The position numbers were made by a program, and so were the translations under genes. Below, in pieces: positions 26,756 through 34,842 of a DNA stretch of 64,000 nt (position 1 is the first letter of the stretch; every line of letters begins with the position of its first letter). The notes beneath the pieces are model-generated. The model was given only the letters and a program-made list of their open reading frames with translations, was not told the DNA's origin and did no database searches. Source of the stretch: Jatrophihabitans sp. (GTDB lineage Bacteria > Actinomycetota > Actinomycetes > Mycobacteriales > Jatrophihabitantaceae); contig DASVQQ010000039.1 of NCBI GenBank assembly GCA_036389035.1, forward strand, positions 216,581 to 280,580, in the 5' to 3' direction.

Positions 26756-27319
26756 GTGACCGTTCAGCCGATCCGCCTTTTCGGCGACCCAGTGCTGCGC
26801 ACTCCGGCCGACCCGGTGACGGTGTTCGACAAGGAGCTGCGCAGGCTGGTCGCCGACCTGACCGAGACCATGATCGACGCCCCGGGCGCCGGGCTGGCCG
26901 CCCCCCAGATCGGGGTGGGGCTGCGGGTGTTCACCTACCGGGTCTCGGAGGAGGAGCAGGGCCACCTGATCAATCCGGTGCTGCACTTTCCCTCTGATGA
27001 GACCCAGGACGGGCCGGAGGGCTGCCTGTCGATCCCGGGCCTGTTCTTCGACTGCCGGCGGGCCGAGCATGTCGTCGCGCACGGCCAGAACTGCTACGGC
27101 GACCCGATCACCGTGGTCGGCACCGACCGGCTCTCGCGCTGCATCCAGCACGAGACCGACCACCTCGACGGGGTGCTGTTCGTCGACCGGCTCGACCCGC
27201 AGACCCGCCGGGCGGCACTGGCCGAGATCCGCAACGCCGAATGGGCGGGCCTCGCGCCGCCGGTGGTCAAGCTCAGCCCGCACGGTGGCCCTACCGGCGT
27301 GTTCGGCCAGCCTCGGTGA
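26756..27319 (+). CDS. def: Peptide deformylase
   Basis: Removes the formyl group from nascent proteins. 187 residues. All three motifs are present: GAGLAAPQIG, EGCLSIPG (metal cysteine) and QHETDHLDG (two metal His and catalytic Glu). GTG start at leaderless distance from TAGAAT. The stop overlaps the fmt GTG, placing deformylase and formyltransferase in one unit. The C-terminal extension (~20 residues after RNAEWAG) is typical of actinobacteria. Confidence 0.97.
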   Translation: MTVQPIRLFGDPVLRTPADPVTVFDKELRRLVADLTETMIDAPGAGLAAPQIGVGLRVFTYRVSEEEQGHLINPVLHFPSDETQDGPEGCLSIPGLFFDCRRAEHVVAHGQNCYGDPITVVGTDRLSRCIQHETDHLDGVLFVDRLDPQTRRAALAEIRNAEWAGLAPPVVKLSPHGGPTGVFGQPR

Positions 27320-28266
27320 GGTTGCTGTTCGCGGGAACGCCTGAGGTGGCGGTGCCGTCCTTGCGCGCGTTGCTGGCGCACCCGGCGCACGAGGTGGTCG
27401 CGGTGCTGACCCGGCCGCAGGCCCGCGCCGGCCGGGGCCGCCGGCTGACTCCCTCGCCGGTCGCCGAGCTGGCGCGCCAGGCCGGGGTCGAGGTGCTCAG
27501 CCCCGACAAGCCGACCGAGGAGGACTTCGTGCGGCGACTGGCCGAACTCGACGTCGACTGCGCGCCGGTGGTGGCCTACGGCGCGTTGCTGCGCGAGCCG
27601 GCGCTGAGCATGCCGCGGCACGGCTGGGTCAACCTGCACTTCTCGCTGCTGCCGGCCTGGCGGGGCGCGGCCCCGGTGCAGCACGCCGTCCTGCACGGCG
27701 ATGACACCACCGGGGCCACCACGTTCCTGATCGGGCCCGGCCTGGACGACGGGCCGGTGTTCGGGGTGCTCACCGAACGGGTCCGGCCGCACGACACCAG
27801 CGGTGAGCTGCTGGCCAGGCTGGCCGAGGCCGGCGCCCCGCTGCTGGTGGCCACCCTGGACGGCATCGCCGACGGCTCGCTGCGACCCCAACCACAATCC
27901 GGCGACGGGGTGTCCTACGCGCCGAAGCTGAGCGTGGCCGATGCCCGGATCGACTTCGGCCAACCCGCCCTTGCGGTGGACCGCCGGATCCGGGCCTGCA
28001 CCCCCGAGCCCGGCGCCTGGACCACCTTTGGGGACGGCAGGCTCAAGCTGGGCCCGGCCGCGCCGGCTGCTGGGGACTTGTCGCTGGCCGTCGGGAACTC
28101 GTCGCTGACCGCCGGGGAACTGTCCATCAGCAAGAACGCGGTGCTGGTGGGCACCGCCACCGGCCCGCTCCGGCTCGGCACGGTGCAGCCGGCCGGCAAG
28201 AACCCGATGCCGGCCGCTGACTGGGCGCGCGGGCTGCGGCTGGAATCAGGTGTTCGACTTGGCTGA
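27316..28266 (+). CDS. fmt: Methionyl-tRNA formyltransferase
   Basis: Formylates initiator Met-tRNA. 316 residues from GTG 27316, starting VRLLFAGTPEVAVPSL. The 10-formyl-THF site HFSLLPAWRGAAPVQHAV and the C-terminal tRNA domain (SYAPKLSVADARIDF, then VDRRIRACTPEPGAW) are visible. An insert around residues 255-270 repeats LSLAVGNSSLTAGELS-like words. Its last 17 bases overlap the rsmB start. Confidence 0.96.
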   Translation: MRLLFAGTPEVAVPSLRALLAHPAHEVVAVLTRPQARAGRGRRLTPSPVAELARQAGVEVLSPDKPTEEDFVRRLAELDVDCAPVVAYGALLREPALSMPRHGWVNLHFSLLPAWRGAAPVQHAVLHGDDTTGATTFLIGPGLDDGPVFGVLTERVRPHDTSGELLARLAEAGAPLLVATLDGIADGSLRPQPQSGDGVSYAPKLSVADARIDFGQPALAVDRRIRACTPEPGAWTTFGDGRLKLGPAAPAAGDLSLAVGNSSLTAGELSISKNAVLVGTATGPLRLGTVQPAGKNPMPAADWARGLRLESGVRLG

Positions 28267-29809
28267 GAAGCCCACTGGCCGCAATCCCAACGACCCCAAC
28301 CCTCGCGAGCGGCGCCAGGGCAGCCGGTCAGACCCGGCCCGGTCCTCACAGTCGGGCCGGCGGAGCAACCGGTCAGACCCGGCCCGGGCACGCAGTGGTC
28401 GCTCGCAGGGAATCAGACTCACCGGCGCCCGGCCGGTGGATCCCCAGCCACTGCGCGCGGTCCCGGACGCGGCTGACGCACCCCGCGCGGCTGCCTTCGC
28501 GGTGCTGCAGGCGGTCAGCGAGCAGGACGCCTACGCCAACCTGGTGCTGCCCAGGCAGCTGAGCGAGGCCGGGTTGACGGGCCGGGACGCCGCACTTGCC
28601 ACCGAACTGGGCTACGGCACGCTCCGGGCCACCGGCACCCTGGACGAGGTGCTGCGCCGGTGCGCCAGCCGCGACCTCGCCGACATCGAGATCGCGGTGC
28701 TGAACCTGTTGCGCCTGGGCGCCTACCAGTTGCTGCGCACCCGGATCCCGACCCACGCCGCGGTGGCGACCACCGTCGATCTGGCCCGGGCCACTGGCAA
28801 CGTCCGGGCGGCCGGGTTCGTCAACGCGGTGTTGCGCAAGGTCAGCGCGCGCGATTTCGACAGCTGGTGCGACGAGATCGCCGAGGGCGCCTCGCCGCTG
28901 GGCCGGCTGGCGCTGCGCTACAGCCATCCGGGCTGGATCGTGGCTGCCTTCGCCGAGGCCCTCGGCGCGGACGAGTCCGAACTGACCGAGGCGCTGGCGG
29001 CCGATGACGAGCGTCCCGAGACCCACCTGGTCGGCTGGCCGGGCCGGATCGAGCGGGCTGAGCTGGTCGTCGAGTCCGGTGGCGAGCCTGGGCCGTACTC
29101 GCCCTACGCCGTGCGGCTCAGCTCCGGCGGCGAGCCGGGCGCGCTGGCCGCCATCCAGCAGCACCGGGCCGGCGTGCAGGACGAGGGCAGCCAGTTGTGC
29201 GCCGTGGCGCTGACCGAGCTGCCGCTGACCGGCCCCGACGAGCGTTGGCTGGACCTGTGCGCCGGGCCGGGCGGCAAGGCGGCGCTGCTGGCGGCGCTGG
29301 CGGCCGACCGCGGCGCCAAGCTCACCGCCCAGGAGCTGCACCCGCACCGGGCCGAGCTGATCGCCCGGGCCACCGAAGGCTGGGACGTCGAGATCCTGGT
29401 GGGCGATTCACGCAAGCGGGAGCCCGATGACCGCGGCTATGACCGGGTGCTGCTGGATGCCCCGTGCACCGGCCTGGGCGCGCTGCGCCGGCGGCCCGAG
29501 GCGCGCTGGCGGCGTAGCCCGGCCGACCTGCCGGAGCTGCGGTCGCTGCAGGCCGACCTGCTGGCCACCGCGCTGCGACTGGTCCGGCCCGGCGGGCTGG
29601 TCGGCTACGCGACCTGCTCACCGCACCTGGCCGAGACCCGGCATCAGATCGAGCGGCTGCTGGCCGACAACAGCGACGTCGAGCTGGTCGACGCCCGGCC
29701 GGCGTTCGCGCAGGTGCCCGGCACGGACGGCTCGGCCATGGTGCAGTTGTGGCCGCACCGGCACGGCACCGACGCGATGTTCTTCGCCGCGCTGCGCCGC
29801 ACCCGCTGA
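28250..29809 (+). CDS. rsmB: 16S rRNA (cytosine-967-C5)-methyltransferase
   Basis: 519 residues. Order: a disordered, Arg/Ser/Asn/Pro-rich leader (~1-70), a NusB-like RNA-binding domain (~75-200: AAFAVLQAVSEQDAYANLVL), then the SAM-binding domain with LDLCAGPGGKAALLAAL, DAPCTGLGALRRRP and the catalytic-cysteine loop YATCSPH. The leader contains an exact 19-bp direct repeat (28324-28342 and 28369-28387) coding RSDPAR twice. Start is a GTG inside the fmt 3' end; a later start within the leader cannot be excluded. Confidence 0.94.
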   Translation: MFDLAEKPTGRNPNDPNPRERRQGSRSDPARSSQSGRRSNRSDPARARSGRSQGIRLTGARPVDPQPLRAVPDAADAPRAAAFAVLQAVSEQDAYANLVLPRQLSEAGLTGRDAALATELGYGTLRATGTLDEVLRRCASRDLADIEIAVLNLLRLGAYQLLRTRIPTHAAVATTVDLARATGNVRAAGFVNAVLRKVSARDFDSWCDEIAEGASPLGRLALRYSHPGWIVAAFAEALGADESELTEALAADDERPETHLVGWPGRIERAELVVESGGEPGPYSPYAVRLSSGGEPGALAAIQQHRAGVQDEGSQLCAVALTELPLTGPDERWLDLCAGPGGKAALLAALAADRGAKLTAQELHPHRAELIARATEGWDVEILVGDSRKREPDDRGYDRVLLDAPCTGLGALRRRPEARWRRSPADLPELRSLQADLLATALRLVRPGGLVGYATCSPHLAETRHQIERLLADNSDVELVDARPAFAQVPGTDGSAMVQLWPHRHGTDAMFFAALRRTR

Positions 29810-29892
29810 GGACGCCCTGGCCCTGCACCCGCAGCGGCTGAGGCCGCTGCAGGTGCGCAAGCCTGGGGCAGTTCGGCGTCGGGGGCGCCACC

Positions 29893-29898
29893 TAGACT
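29893..29898 (+). promoter_or_regulatory. Putative -10 box of a leaderless rpe-rib transcript
   Basis: TAGACT seven bases before the rpe GTG at 29906. The 96-base gap after rsmB contains no riboswitch-like FMN element. Confidence 0.5.
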
Positions 29899-29905
29899 CA
29901 GGAAC

Positions 29906-30610
29906 GTGCCCGCCTCAGCCCCGGAACCCATGATCGCCCCGAGCATCCTCTCGGCAGACTTCGCCAACCTGGGCGCCGCTGCCGAGGCGGTGTCACAGGC
30001 GGACTGGCTGCACGTGGACGTGATGGACAACCACTTCGTGCCGAACCTGACGCTGGGCCTGCCGGTGGTCAAGAGCTTGCGCCGGGCCACCGACCTGCCG
30101 CTGGACTGCCACCTGATGATCGAGAACCCGGACCGGTGGGCCCCCGGCTACGCCGAGGCCGGCGCCGCCAATGTGACCTTTCACGCCGAGGCGGCCCGGG
30201 ACGTGATCGGCACCGCCCGGGCGATCCGCTCGGCCGGCGCGCTGGCGGGCCTGTCGATCAAGCCGGGCACGCCGATCGAGCCGTACCTGGAGGTGCTGAA
30301 GGAGTTCGACACCCTGCTGGTGATGTCGGTCGAGCCGGGCTTCGGCGGCCAGAGCTTCATGCCCGAGGTGCTGAGCAAGGTCCGGACCGCCCGCGAGCAC
30401 GTCAACGCCGGGCACCTGCGGTTGTTCATCGAGATCGACGGCGGCATCAGCGCCGACACCATCACCCAGGCCGCCGAGGCGGGCGTGGATGTCTTCGTCG
30501 CGGGATCGGCGGTGTACGAGGCGGCTGATCCGGGCCGCGCCGTCGAGTTGCTGCGCGAGCAGGCCAGGGCCGGCATGGCGCGCTGCGCCCACGCGGCCGG
30601 CCGGTTATGA
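29906..30610 (+). CDS. rpe: Ribulose-phosphate 3-epimerase
   Basis: Interconverts ribulose 5-phosphate and xylulose 5-phosphate; ribulose 5-phosphate is also the RibB substrate made use of downstream. 234 residues: APSILSADFANLG, HVDVMDNHFVPNLT (metal ligands), DCHLMIENPDRW, MSVEPGFGGQSFMPE and IEIDGGIS. GTG start chosen for the TAGACT spacing; an ATG nine codons in would begin MIAPSIL. ATGA overlap with ribD. Confidence 0.96.
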   Translation: MPASAPEPMIAPSILSADFANLGAAAEAVSQADWLHVDVMDNHFVPNLTLGLPVVKSLRRATDLPLDCHLMIENPDRWAPGYAEAGAANVTFHAEAARDVIGTARAIRSAGALAGLSIKPGTPIEPYLEVLKEFDTLLVMSVEPGFGGQSFMPEVLSKVRTAREHVNAGHLRLFIEIDGGISADTITQAAEAGVDVFVAGSAVYEAADPGRAVELLREQARAGMARCAHAAGRL

Positions 30611-31686
30611 CCCCGACGCTGCCCAGCGACGCCGAGATCACCGCGATCCGGCTGGCCAATGACCTCGCCGCCCGGGTGGCGGGCAGGACCAGCCCGAACC
30701 CGGCGGTCGGCGCGGTGGTGCTCGACCCGGGCGGCCGGATCGTCGGCGAGGGCGCCACCCAGCCGGCCGGCAAGGAGCATGCCGAGGTGATGGCGCTGCG
30801 GGCGGCCGGCAGCCGGGCCGTCGGCGGCACCCTGGTGGTCACGCTCGAGCCGTGCAATCACCTGGGCCGCACCGGGCCCTGCACCGAGGCGGTGATCGCG
30901 GCCGGCATCATCCGGGTCGTCTATGCCGTCGACGATCCCAACCCGGTGGCCGCCGGTGGCGCGCAGCGGCTGCGCGACGCCGGGCTGCAGGTGCTGGCCG
31001 GCGTTGAGGAGGCCGAGGTGCTGCGCGGCGCGCTGGGCCCCTGGCGGCACGCGGTGACCCAGGCCCGGCCGTTCGTGACCTGGAAGTTCGCCGGCACCCT
31101 GGACGGCCGCAGCGCCGCCGCGGACGGCAGCTCACGCTGGGTGAGCAACGCGCTGTCGCGGGCCGACGCGCACGCGCTGCGCGACGTGGTCGACGCGATC
31201 GTGGTGGGCAGCGGGACCGTGCTGATGGACGACCCGCAGCTCACCGTCCGCGGCGTCCGCGGGCTGGCCAGCGACGAGCCGGCAGAACGGCAGCCGCTGC
31301 GGGTGGTGATGGACCGCCGGCGCCGGGTGCCGCCTGACGCGCGCATCTTCGACGGGGCGGCCGAGACGCTGGTGCTCGACACGGCGGTGCCGCGGTTCGC
31401 GCTGAAGGCGCTGTTCGACCGGGGGGTCCGCCACGTCCTGCTGGAGGGCGGCCCGACCCTGGCCGGCGCCTTTGCCGAAGCCCGGCTGGTCGATCAGGTG
31501 GTGGCCTATATCGCCCCGAAACTGCTGGGCGCGGGGCCCGCCGTCCTGCAGGATGCAGGGATAAAGACCATGTCGCAGGCAGTCGCGCTGGAGATCCAAG
31601 ACGTGCAACGCCTGGGAGATGACCTCAGAATCACCGGACGCCCGGTCTCCTCGAATGCGGTCGAGCCAGCGCCGCGAAAGGAATAG
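30607..31686 (+). CDS. ribD: Bifunctional riboflavin deaminase/reductase
   Basis: Steps two and three of riboflavin synthesis. 359 residues. N-terminal deaminase zinc site: KEHAEVMAL and EPCNHLGRTGPC. C-terminal NADPH reductase: TWKFAGTLDGRSAAADGSS, SRWVSN, VLLEGGPTLAGAF. Coupled to rpe by ATGA and followed two bases later by ribE. Confidence 0.96.
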   Translation: MTPTLPSDAEITAIRLANDLAARVAGRTSPNPAVGAVVLDPGGRIVGEGATQPAGKEHAEVMALRAAGSRAVGGTLVVTLEPCNHLGRTGPCTEAVIAAGIIRVVYAVDDPNPVAAGGAQRLRDAGLQVLAGVEEAEVLRGALGPWRHAVTQARPFVTWKFAGTLDGRSAAADGSSRWVSNALSRADAHALRDVVDAIVVGSGTVLMDDPQLTVRGVRGLASDEPAERQPLRVVMDRRRRVPPDARIFDGAAETLVLDTAVPRFALKALFDRGVRHVLLEGGPTLAGAFAEARLVDQVVAYIAPKLLGAGPAVLQDAGIKTMSQAVALEIQDVQRLGDDLRITGRPVSSNAVEPAPRKE

Positions 31687-31688
31687 CG

Positions 31689-32375
31689 ATGTTCACCGGC
31701 ATCATCGAAGAAGTCGGCGAGGTCGTCCAGCTCAGGTCGGCGAGCAGTTCTGCCGTGCTGCGGATCCGGGCCGCGACGGTCGGACAGGACATCACGCACG
31801 GCGCCTCGATCGCCGTCAACGGGGTCTGCCTGACCGTGATCGGCCAGCGCCCGGCCGGTCCCGACCAGGCCTCCGGCGAGCGCACCGACCCGGCCGGCCC
31901 TTCGATCCTCGAACTGGACTTCGACGTGATGGCCGAGACCCTGCAGCGCAGCGTGATCGGTGACCTGACCAGCGGCCAGCGGGTGAACCTGGAACGCGCC
32001 GCCCGGCTGGACAGCCGGCTGGACGGCCACATCGTGCAGGGCCACGTCGATGGCACCGCCGTGGTGCTGGCCCGCACTCCCGGCGAGGGGTGGGAGACCT
32101 TCCGCTTCTCGATCCCGGACGGACTGGGCCGCTACGTCGCCGAGAAGGGCTCGATCGCGGTCGACGGGGTGTCGCTGACGGTCGCCGCGGTGGGCGTGGC
32201 GGCCGACGGTACCGACTGGTTCGAGGTCGGCCTCATCCCGGAGACCCTGCGTGCGACCGCGCTCACCGACCGCGGCATGGGTGATCGTGCCAACATAGAA
32301 GTAGACGTATTAGCCAAATACACCGAACGCTTACTCACCTATGGGAGACCCACGACGACGAACGGCGGCACCTGA
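31689..32375 (+). CDS. ribE: Riboflavin synthase, alpha chain
   Basis: Dismutates 6,7-dimethyl-8-ribityllumazine to riboflavin. 228 residues with the two tandem lumazine-binding barrels: MFTGIIEEVGEVVQL at the start and DSRLDGHIVQGHVDGTAVV opening the second. A ~10-residue insert (GPDQASGERTDPAGP) widens a loop in the first barrel. GAAAGGAA lies upstream of the ATG. Confidence 0.96.
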   Translation: MFTGIIEEVGEVVQLRSASSSAVLRIRAATVGQDITHGASIAVNGVCLTVIGQRPAGPDQASGERTDPAGPSILELDFDVMAETLQRSVIGDLTSGQRVNLERAARLDSRLDGHIVQGHVDGTAVVLARTPGEGWETFRFSIPDGLGRYVAEKGSIAVDGVSLTVAAVGVAADGTDWFEVGLIPETLRATALTDRGMGDRANIEVDVLAKYTERLLTYGRPTTTNGGT

Positions 32376-32376
32376 C

Positions 32377-33630
32377 ATGCTGGATCCGATCCACAAGGCG
32401 ATCGCTGAGATCGCCGCCGGCCGGCCGGTGGTCGTGGTCGATGACGAGGACCGCGAGAACGAAGGCGATCTGATCTTCGCCGCCGAGCTCGCCACCCCGG
32501 AACTGGTCGCCTTCATGGTGCGCTACACGTCGGGTTACATCTGCGTGCCGATCACCGACGCCGACGCCGACCGGCTCGACCTGCCGCCGATGGTGCGTAC
32601 CAACCAGGACAAGCGTGGCACCGCCTACACCGTCACCGTGGACGCTCGCGAGGGAGTCAGCACCGGTATCTCGGCCACCGACCGCTGCCGCACGATCAAG
32701 CTGCTGGCCGACCCCGCCGCCCTGCCGGTCGACTTCACCCGGCCCGGGCACATCGTGCCGTTGCGGGCCAAGGAGGGCGGCGTGCTGCGCCGCTCGGGCC
32801 ACACCGAAGCAGCGGTCGACCTGGCCACCCTGGCCGGTCTGCGGCCGGTCGGGGTGCTGTGCGAGATCGTCAGCGAGAACAACCCGTCCGGCATGGCGCA
32901 GTCCTCGGAGCTGCGCGAGTTCGCCGACAAGCACGGCCTGGTGATGATCTCGATCGCCGACCTGATCGCCTACCGGCGCCGGTTCGAGAAGCTGGTCGAG
33001 CGCAAGGCCAGCGCCCGGGTGCCGTTGCGCTACGGCGAGTTCACCACGCACGGATACGCCGCCTCCTACGACGATCGCGAGCACGTCGCGTTCGTGTTCG
33101 GTGAGATCGGCGACGGCGAGGACCTGCTGGTGCGGGTGCACTCCGAATGCCTGACCGGCGACATCTTCGGCTCGCTGCGCTGTGACTGCGGACCGCAGCT
33201 GGACGCCTCGCTGGCCGCGGTGGCTCGTGAGGGCAGGGGAGTGGTGCTCTACATGCGCGGCCACGAAGGGCGCGGGATCGGGCTGTTCCACAAGCTGCAG
33301 GCCTACCAGCTGCAGGACGCCGGCCGCGACACCCTGGACGCCAACCTGGACCTGGGTCTGCCCGCCGACGCCCGCGACTACGGCACCGGCGCGCAGATCC
33401 TGGTCGACCTGGGGGTGCGGACCATGCGGTTGCTCACCAACAACCCGGACAAGCGCGCGGGCCTGGAGGGCTACGGGTTGTCGGTGCTCGGCACGGTACG
33501 GCTGCCCATCCACGCCAACCCGGAGAACCTGCGCTACCTGCAGACCAAGAAGGACCGGATGGGCCACGACCTGGACCTGGGGGACAGCGCGATCGACACG
33601 ATTGTCACCGAGCTCAAGAGGCAGCGATGA
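32377..33630 (+). CDS. ribBA: Bifunctional DHBP synthase / GTP cyclohydrolase II
   Basis: Supplies both riboflavin precursors. 417 residues from ATG 32377, one base after the ribE stop; an upstream in-frame ATG inside ribE is less likely. The RibB half has DDEDRENEGDLIFAAE and PGHIVPLRAKEGG. The RibA half has the zinc cysteines in HSECLTGDIFGSLRCDCG, MRGHEGRGIGL and the arginine-bearing LLTNNPDKR. Its stop overlaps a tiny ORF rather than ribH directly. Confidence 0.96.
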   Translation: MLDPIHKAIAEIAAGRPVVVVDDEDRENEGDLIFAAELATPELVAFMVRYTSGYICVPITDADADRLDLPPMVRTNQDKRGTAYTVTVDAREGVSTGISATDRCRTIKLLADPAALPVDFTRPGHIVPLRAKEGGVLRRSGHTEAAVDLATLAGLRPVGVLCEIVSENNPSGMAQSSELREFADKHGLVMISIADLIAYRRRFEKLVERKASARVPLRYGEFTTHGYAASYDDREHVAFVFGEIGDGEDLLVRVHSECLTGDIFGSLRCDCGPQLDASLAAVAREGRGVVLYMRGHEGRGIGLFHKLQAYQLQDAGRDTLDANLDLGLPADARDYGTGAQILVDLGVRTMRLLTNNPDKRAGLEGYGLSVLGTVRLPIHANPENLRYLQTKKDRMGHDLDLGDSAIDTIVTELKRQR

Positions 33631-33689
33631 GCGCTGCGAACCAGCCGGGCGGGCAGCCAGGCGCGGCGGACGGCGGGGCGGCGGCGTGA
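33627..33689 (+). CDS. Tiny bridging ORF between ribBA and ribH
   Basis: 20 codons beginning ATG inside the ribBA stop (ATGA) and ending TGA inside the ribH GTG (GTGA). Product MSAANQPGGQPGAADGGAAA is low-complexity. It could pass ribosomes from ribBA to ribH. It might instead be the original ribH N-terminus separated by a frameshift. Confidence 0.4.
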   Translation: MSAANQPGGQPGAADGGAAA

Positions 33690-34168
33690 GCGGCCACGGA
33701 GCGCCGGCGCCGGGCGCGGTGGCCGGTGCGAGCGGGCTCAAGGTGGTGGTGCTCGCCGCCCGCTGGCACACCACGGTGATGGACGGGTTGCTGGCCGGCG
33801 CCGAGCGGGCGCTGGCCGACTCCGGGGTCAGCGATGTCACGGTCATCCGGGTGGCCGGCGCCTATGAGCTGCCGGTGGCGGCCAGCCGGGTCGCCGGCTC
33901 GGGCGTGGACGCCATGGTCGCGCTCGGGGTGGTGATCAGGGGCGGCACGCCGCACTTCGAGTACGTCTGCGGCGCGGCCACTGACGGGTTGACCCAGGTC
34001 TCGGTCAGCACCGGCGTCCCGATCGGCTTCGGGCTGCTCACTTGCGACGACGACGGGCAGGCCCTGGACCGGGCCGGGCTGCCGGGGTCCAAGGAGGACA
34101 AGGGCTACGAGGCCGCCCAGGCCGCGCTGGCCACGGCGGTCGCGCTGGCCGACTACCCGCGCCGCTGA
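33686..34168 (+). CDS. ribH: 6,7-dimethyl-8-ribityllumazine synthase
   Basis: 160 residues. Core: LKVVVLAARWHTTVMDGLL, VAGAYELPVAASRVA, VALGVVIRGGTPHFEYVC (catalytic His) and GFGLLTCDDDGQALDRAG. Completes the rpe-ribD-ribE-ribBA-ribH operon. GTG 33686 is the only start in frame before the core; the ~15-residue Gly/Ala leader is unconserved. Confidence 0.94.
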   Translation: MSGHGAPAPGAVAGASGLKVVVLAARWHTTVMDGLLAGAERALADSGVSDVTVIRVAGAYELPVAASRVAGSGVDAMVALGVVIRGGTPHFEYVCGAATDGLTQVSVSTGVPIGFGLLTCDDDGQALDRAGLPGSKEDKGYEAAQAALATAVALADYPRR

Positions 34169-34173
34169 GGCCC

Positions 34174-34842
34174 ATGACGGCCGGGTCACTGCCAGCGGTC
34201 ACCGGCATCGTGCTAGCCGCCGGGGCCGGGCGCCGGCTGGGCCGTCCGAAGGCCGATGTCGAGCTGGGCGGGCAACGGCTGGTCGACCGGGCGGTCGCCA
34301 CGTTGCGGGCCGGCGGCTGCGCCGAGGTGCTGGCGGTGCTGCGTCCGGAGCAGGCCGGCGCCGCCGGCGCGAGGACGGTCGTCAACCCTGCTCCGGACCG
34401 GGGGATGGGCTCGTCGCTGCGGTGCGCGCTGGCCGAGGTGGCTGCCGACCCGCGCTCTGCGGCCTGCGTGGTGCTGCTGGCCGACCTGGTGGGGGTGCGC
34501 CCGGCGGAGGTGGCGGCGGTGATCGAGCGGCACCGGGCAGGTGCGGCCATCGTCGCGGTGCGCCGGGCCGGTCAGCGCTCGCACCCGGTTCTCATCAGCC
34601 GCAGGTGGTACCTCGAGTTCGCGGCCGCCGCGGTGGGCGACCAGGGCGGTCGGGACTTCTTCGCCCGGCGGCTGGCGGACACCAGCTTTCTCGATTACCC
34701 CGATCGGATCAGCGACATCGACACCGCCGAGGACCTGAGCCGGGCGCTGGCGGCTGAAGCGGCACAGGCGGCTGAAGCGGCACAGGCGGCCGAAGCGGCA
34801 CGAGCGTCCCAGCCGCCGGATCAGCCTGGTTCGGCCGGCTGA
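34174..34842 (+). CDS. MobA/MocA-like nucleotidyltransferase
   Basis: 222 residues from ATG 34174. NTP-transferase motif VLAAGAGRRLGRPKADVELG, then NPAPDRGMGSSLRCAL and VVLLADLVGVRP. MocA adds CMP to molybdopterin for xanthine-dehydrogenase-type enzymes; one of those is encoded 12 kb downstream, so this role fits, although FAD- or sugar-nucleotide transferases share the fold. The C-terminus is a three-copy AAEAAQ repeat. Its 3' end overlaps the convergent DUF1116 gene by 22 bases. Five bases after ribH, so it is probably read through from the rib operon. Confidence 0.8.
   Translation: MTAGSLPAVTGIVLAAGAGRRLGRPKADVELGGQRLVDRAVATLRAGGCAEVLAVLRPEQAGAAGARTVVNPAPDRGMGSSLRCALAEVAADPRSAACVVLLADLVGVRPAEVAAVIERHRAGAAIVAVRRAGQRSHPVLISRRWYLEFAAAAVGDQGGRDFFARRLADTSFLDYPDRISDIDTAEDLSRALAAEAAQAAEAAQAAEAARASQPPDQPGSAG
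34750..34803 (+). repeat. Three tandem 18-bp units encoding AAEAAQ
   Basis: Three in-frame 18-bp copies (GCGGCTGAAGCGGCACAG and near copies) close to the end of the nucleotidyltransferase gene, forming an Ala/Glu helix-like tail. Confidence 0.9.

Noticed and set aside
29810..29905. FMN riboswitch before the riboflavin operon
   Set aside because: The gap is short, lacks the conserved RFN boxes and appears to start a leaderless mRNA.
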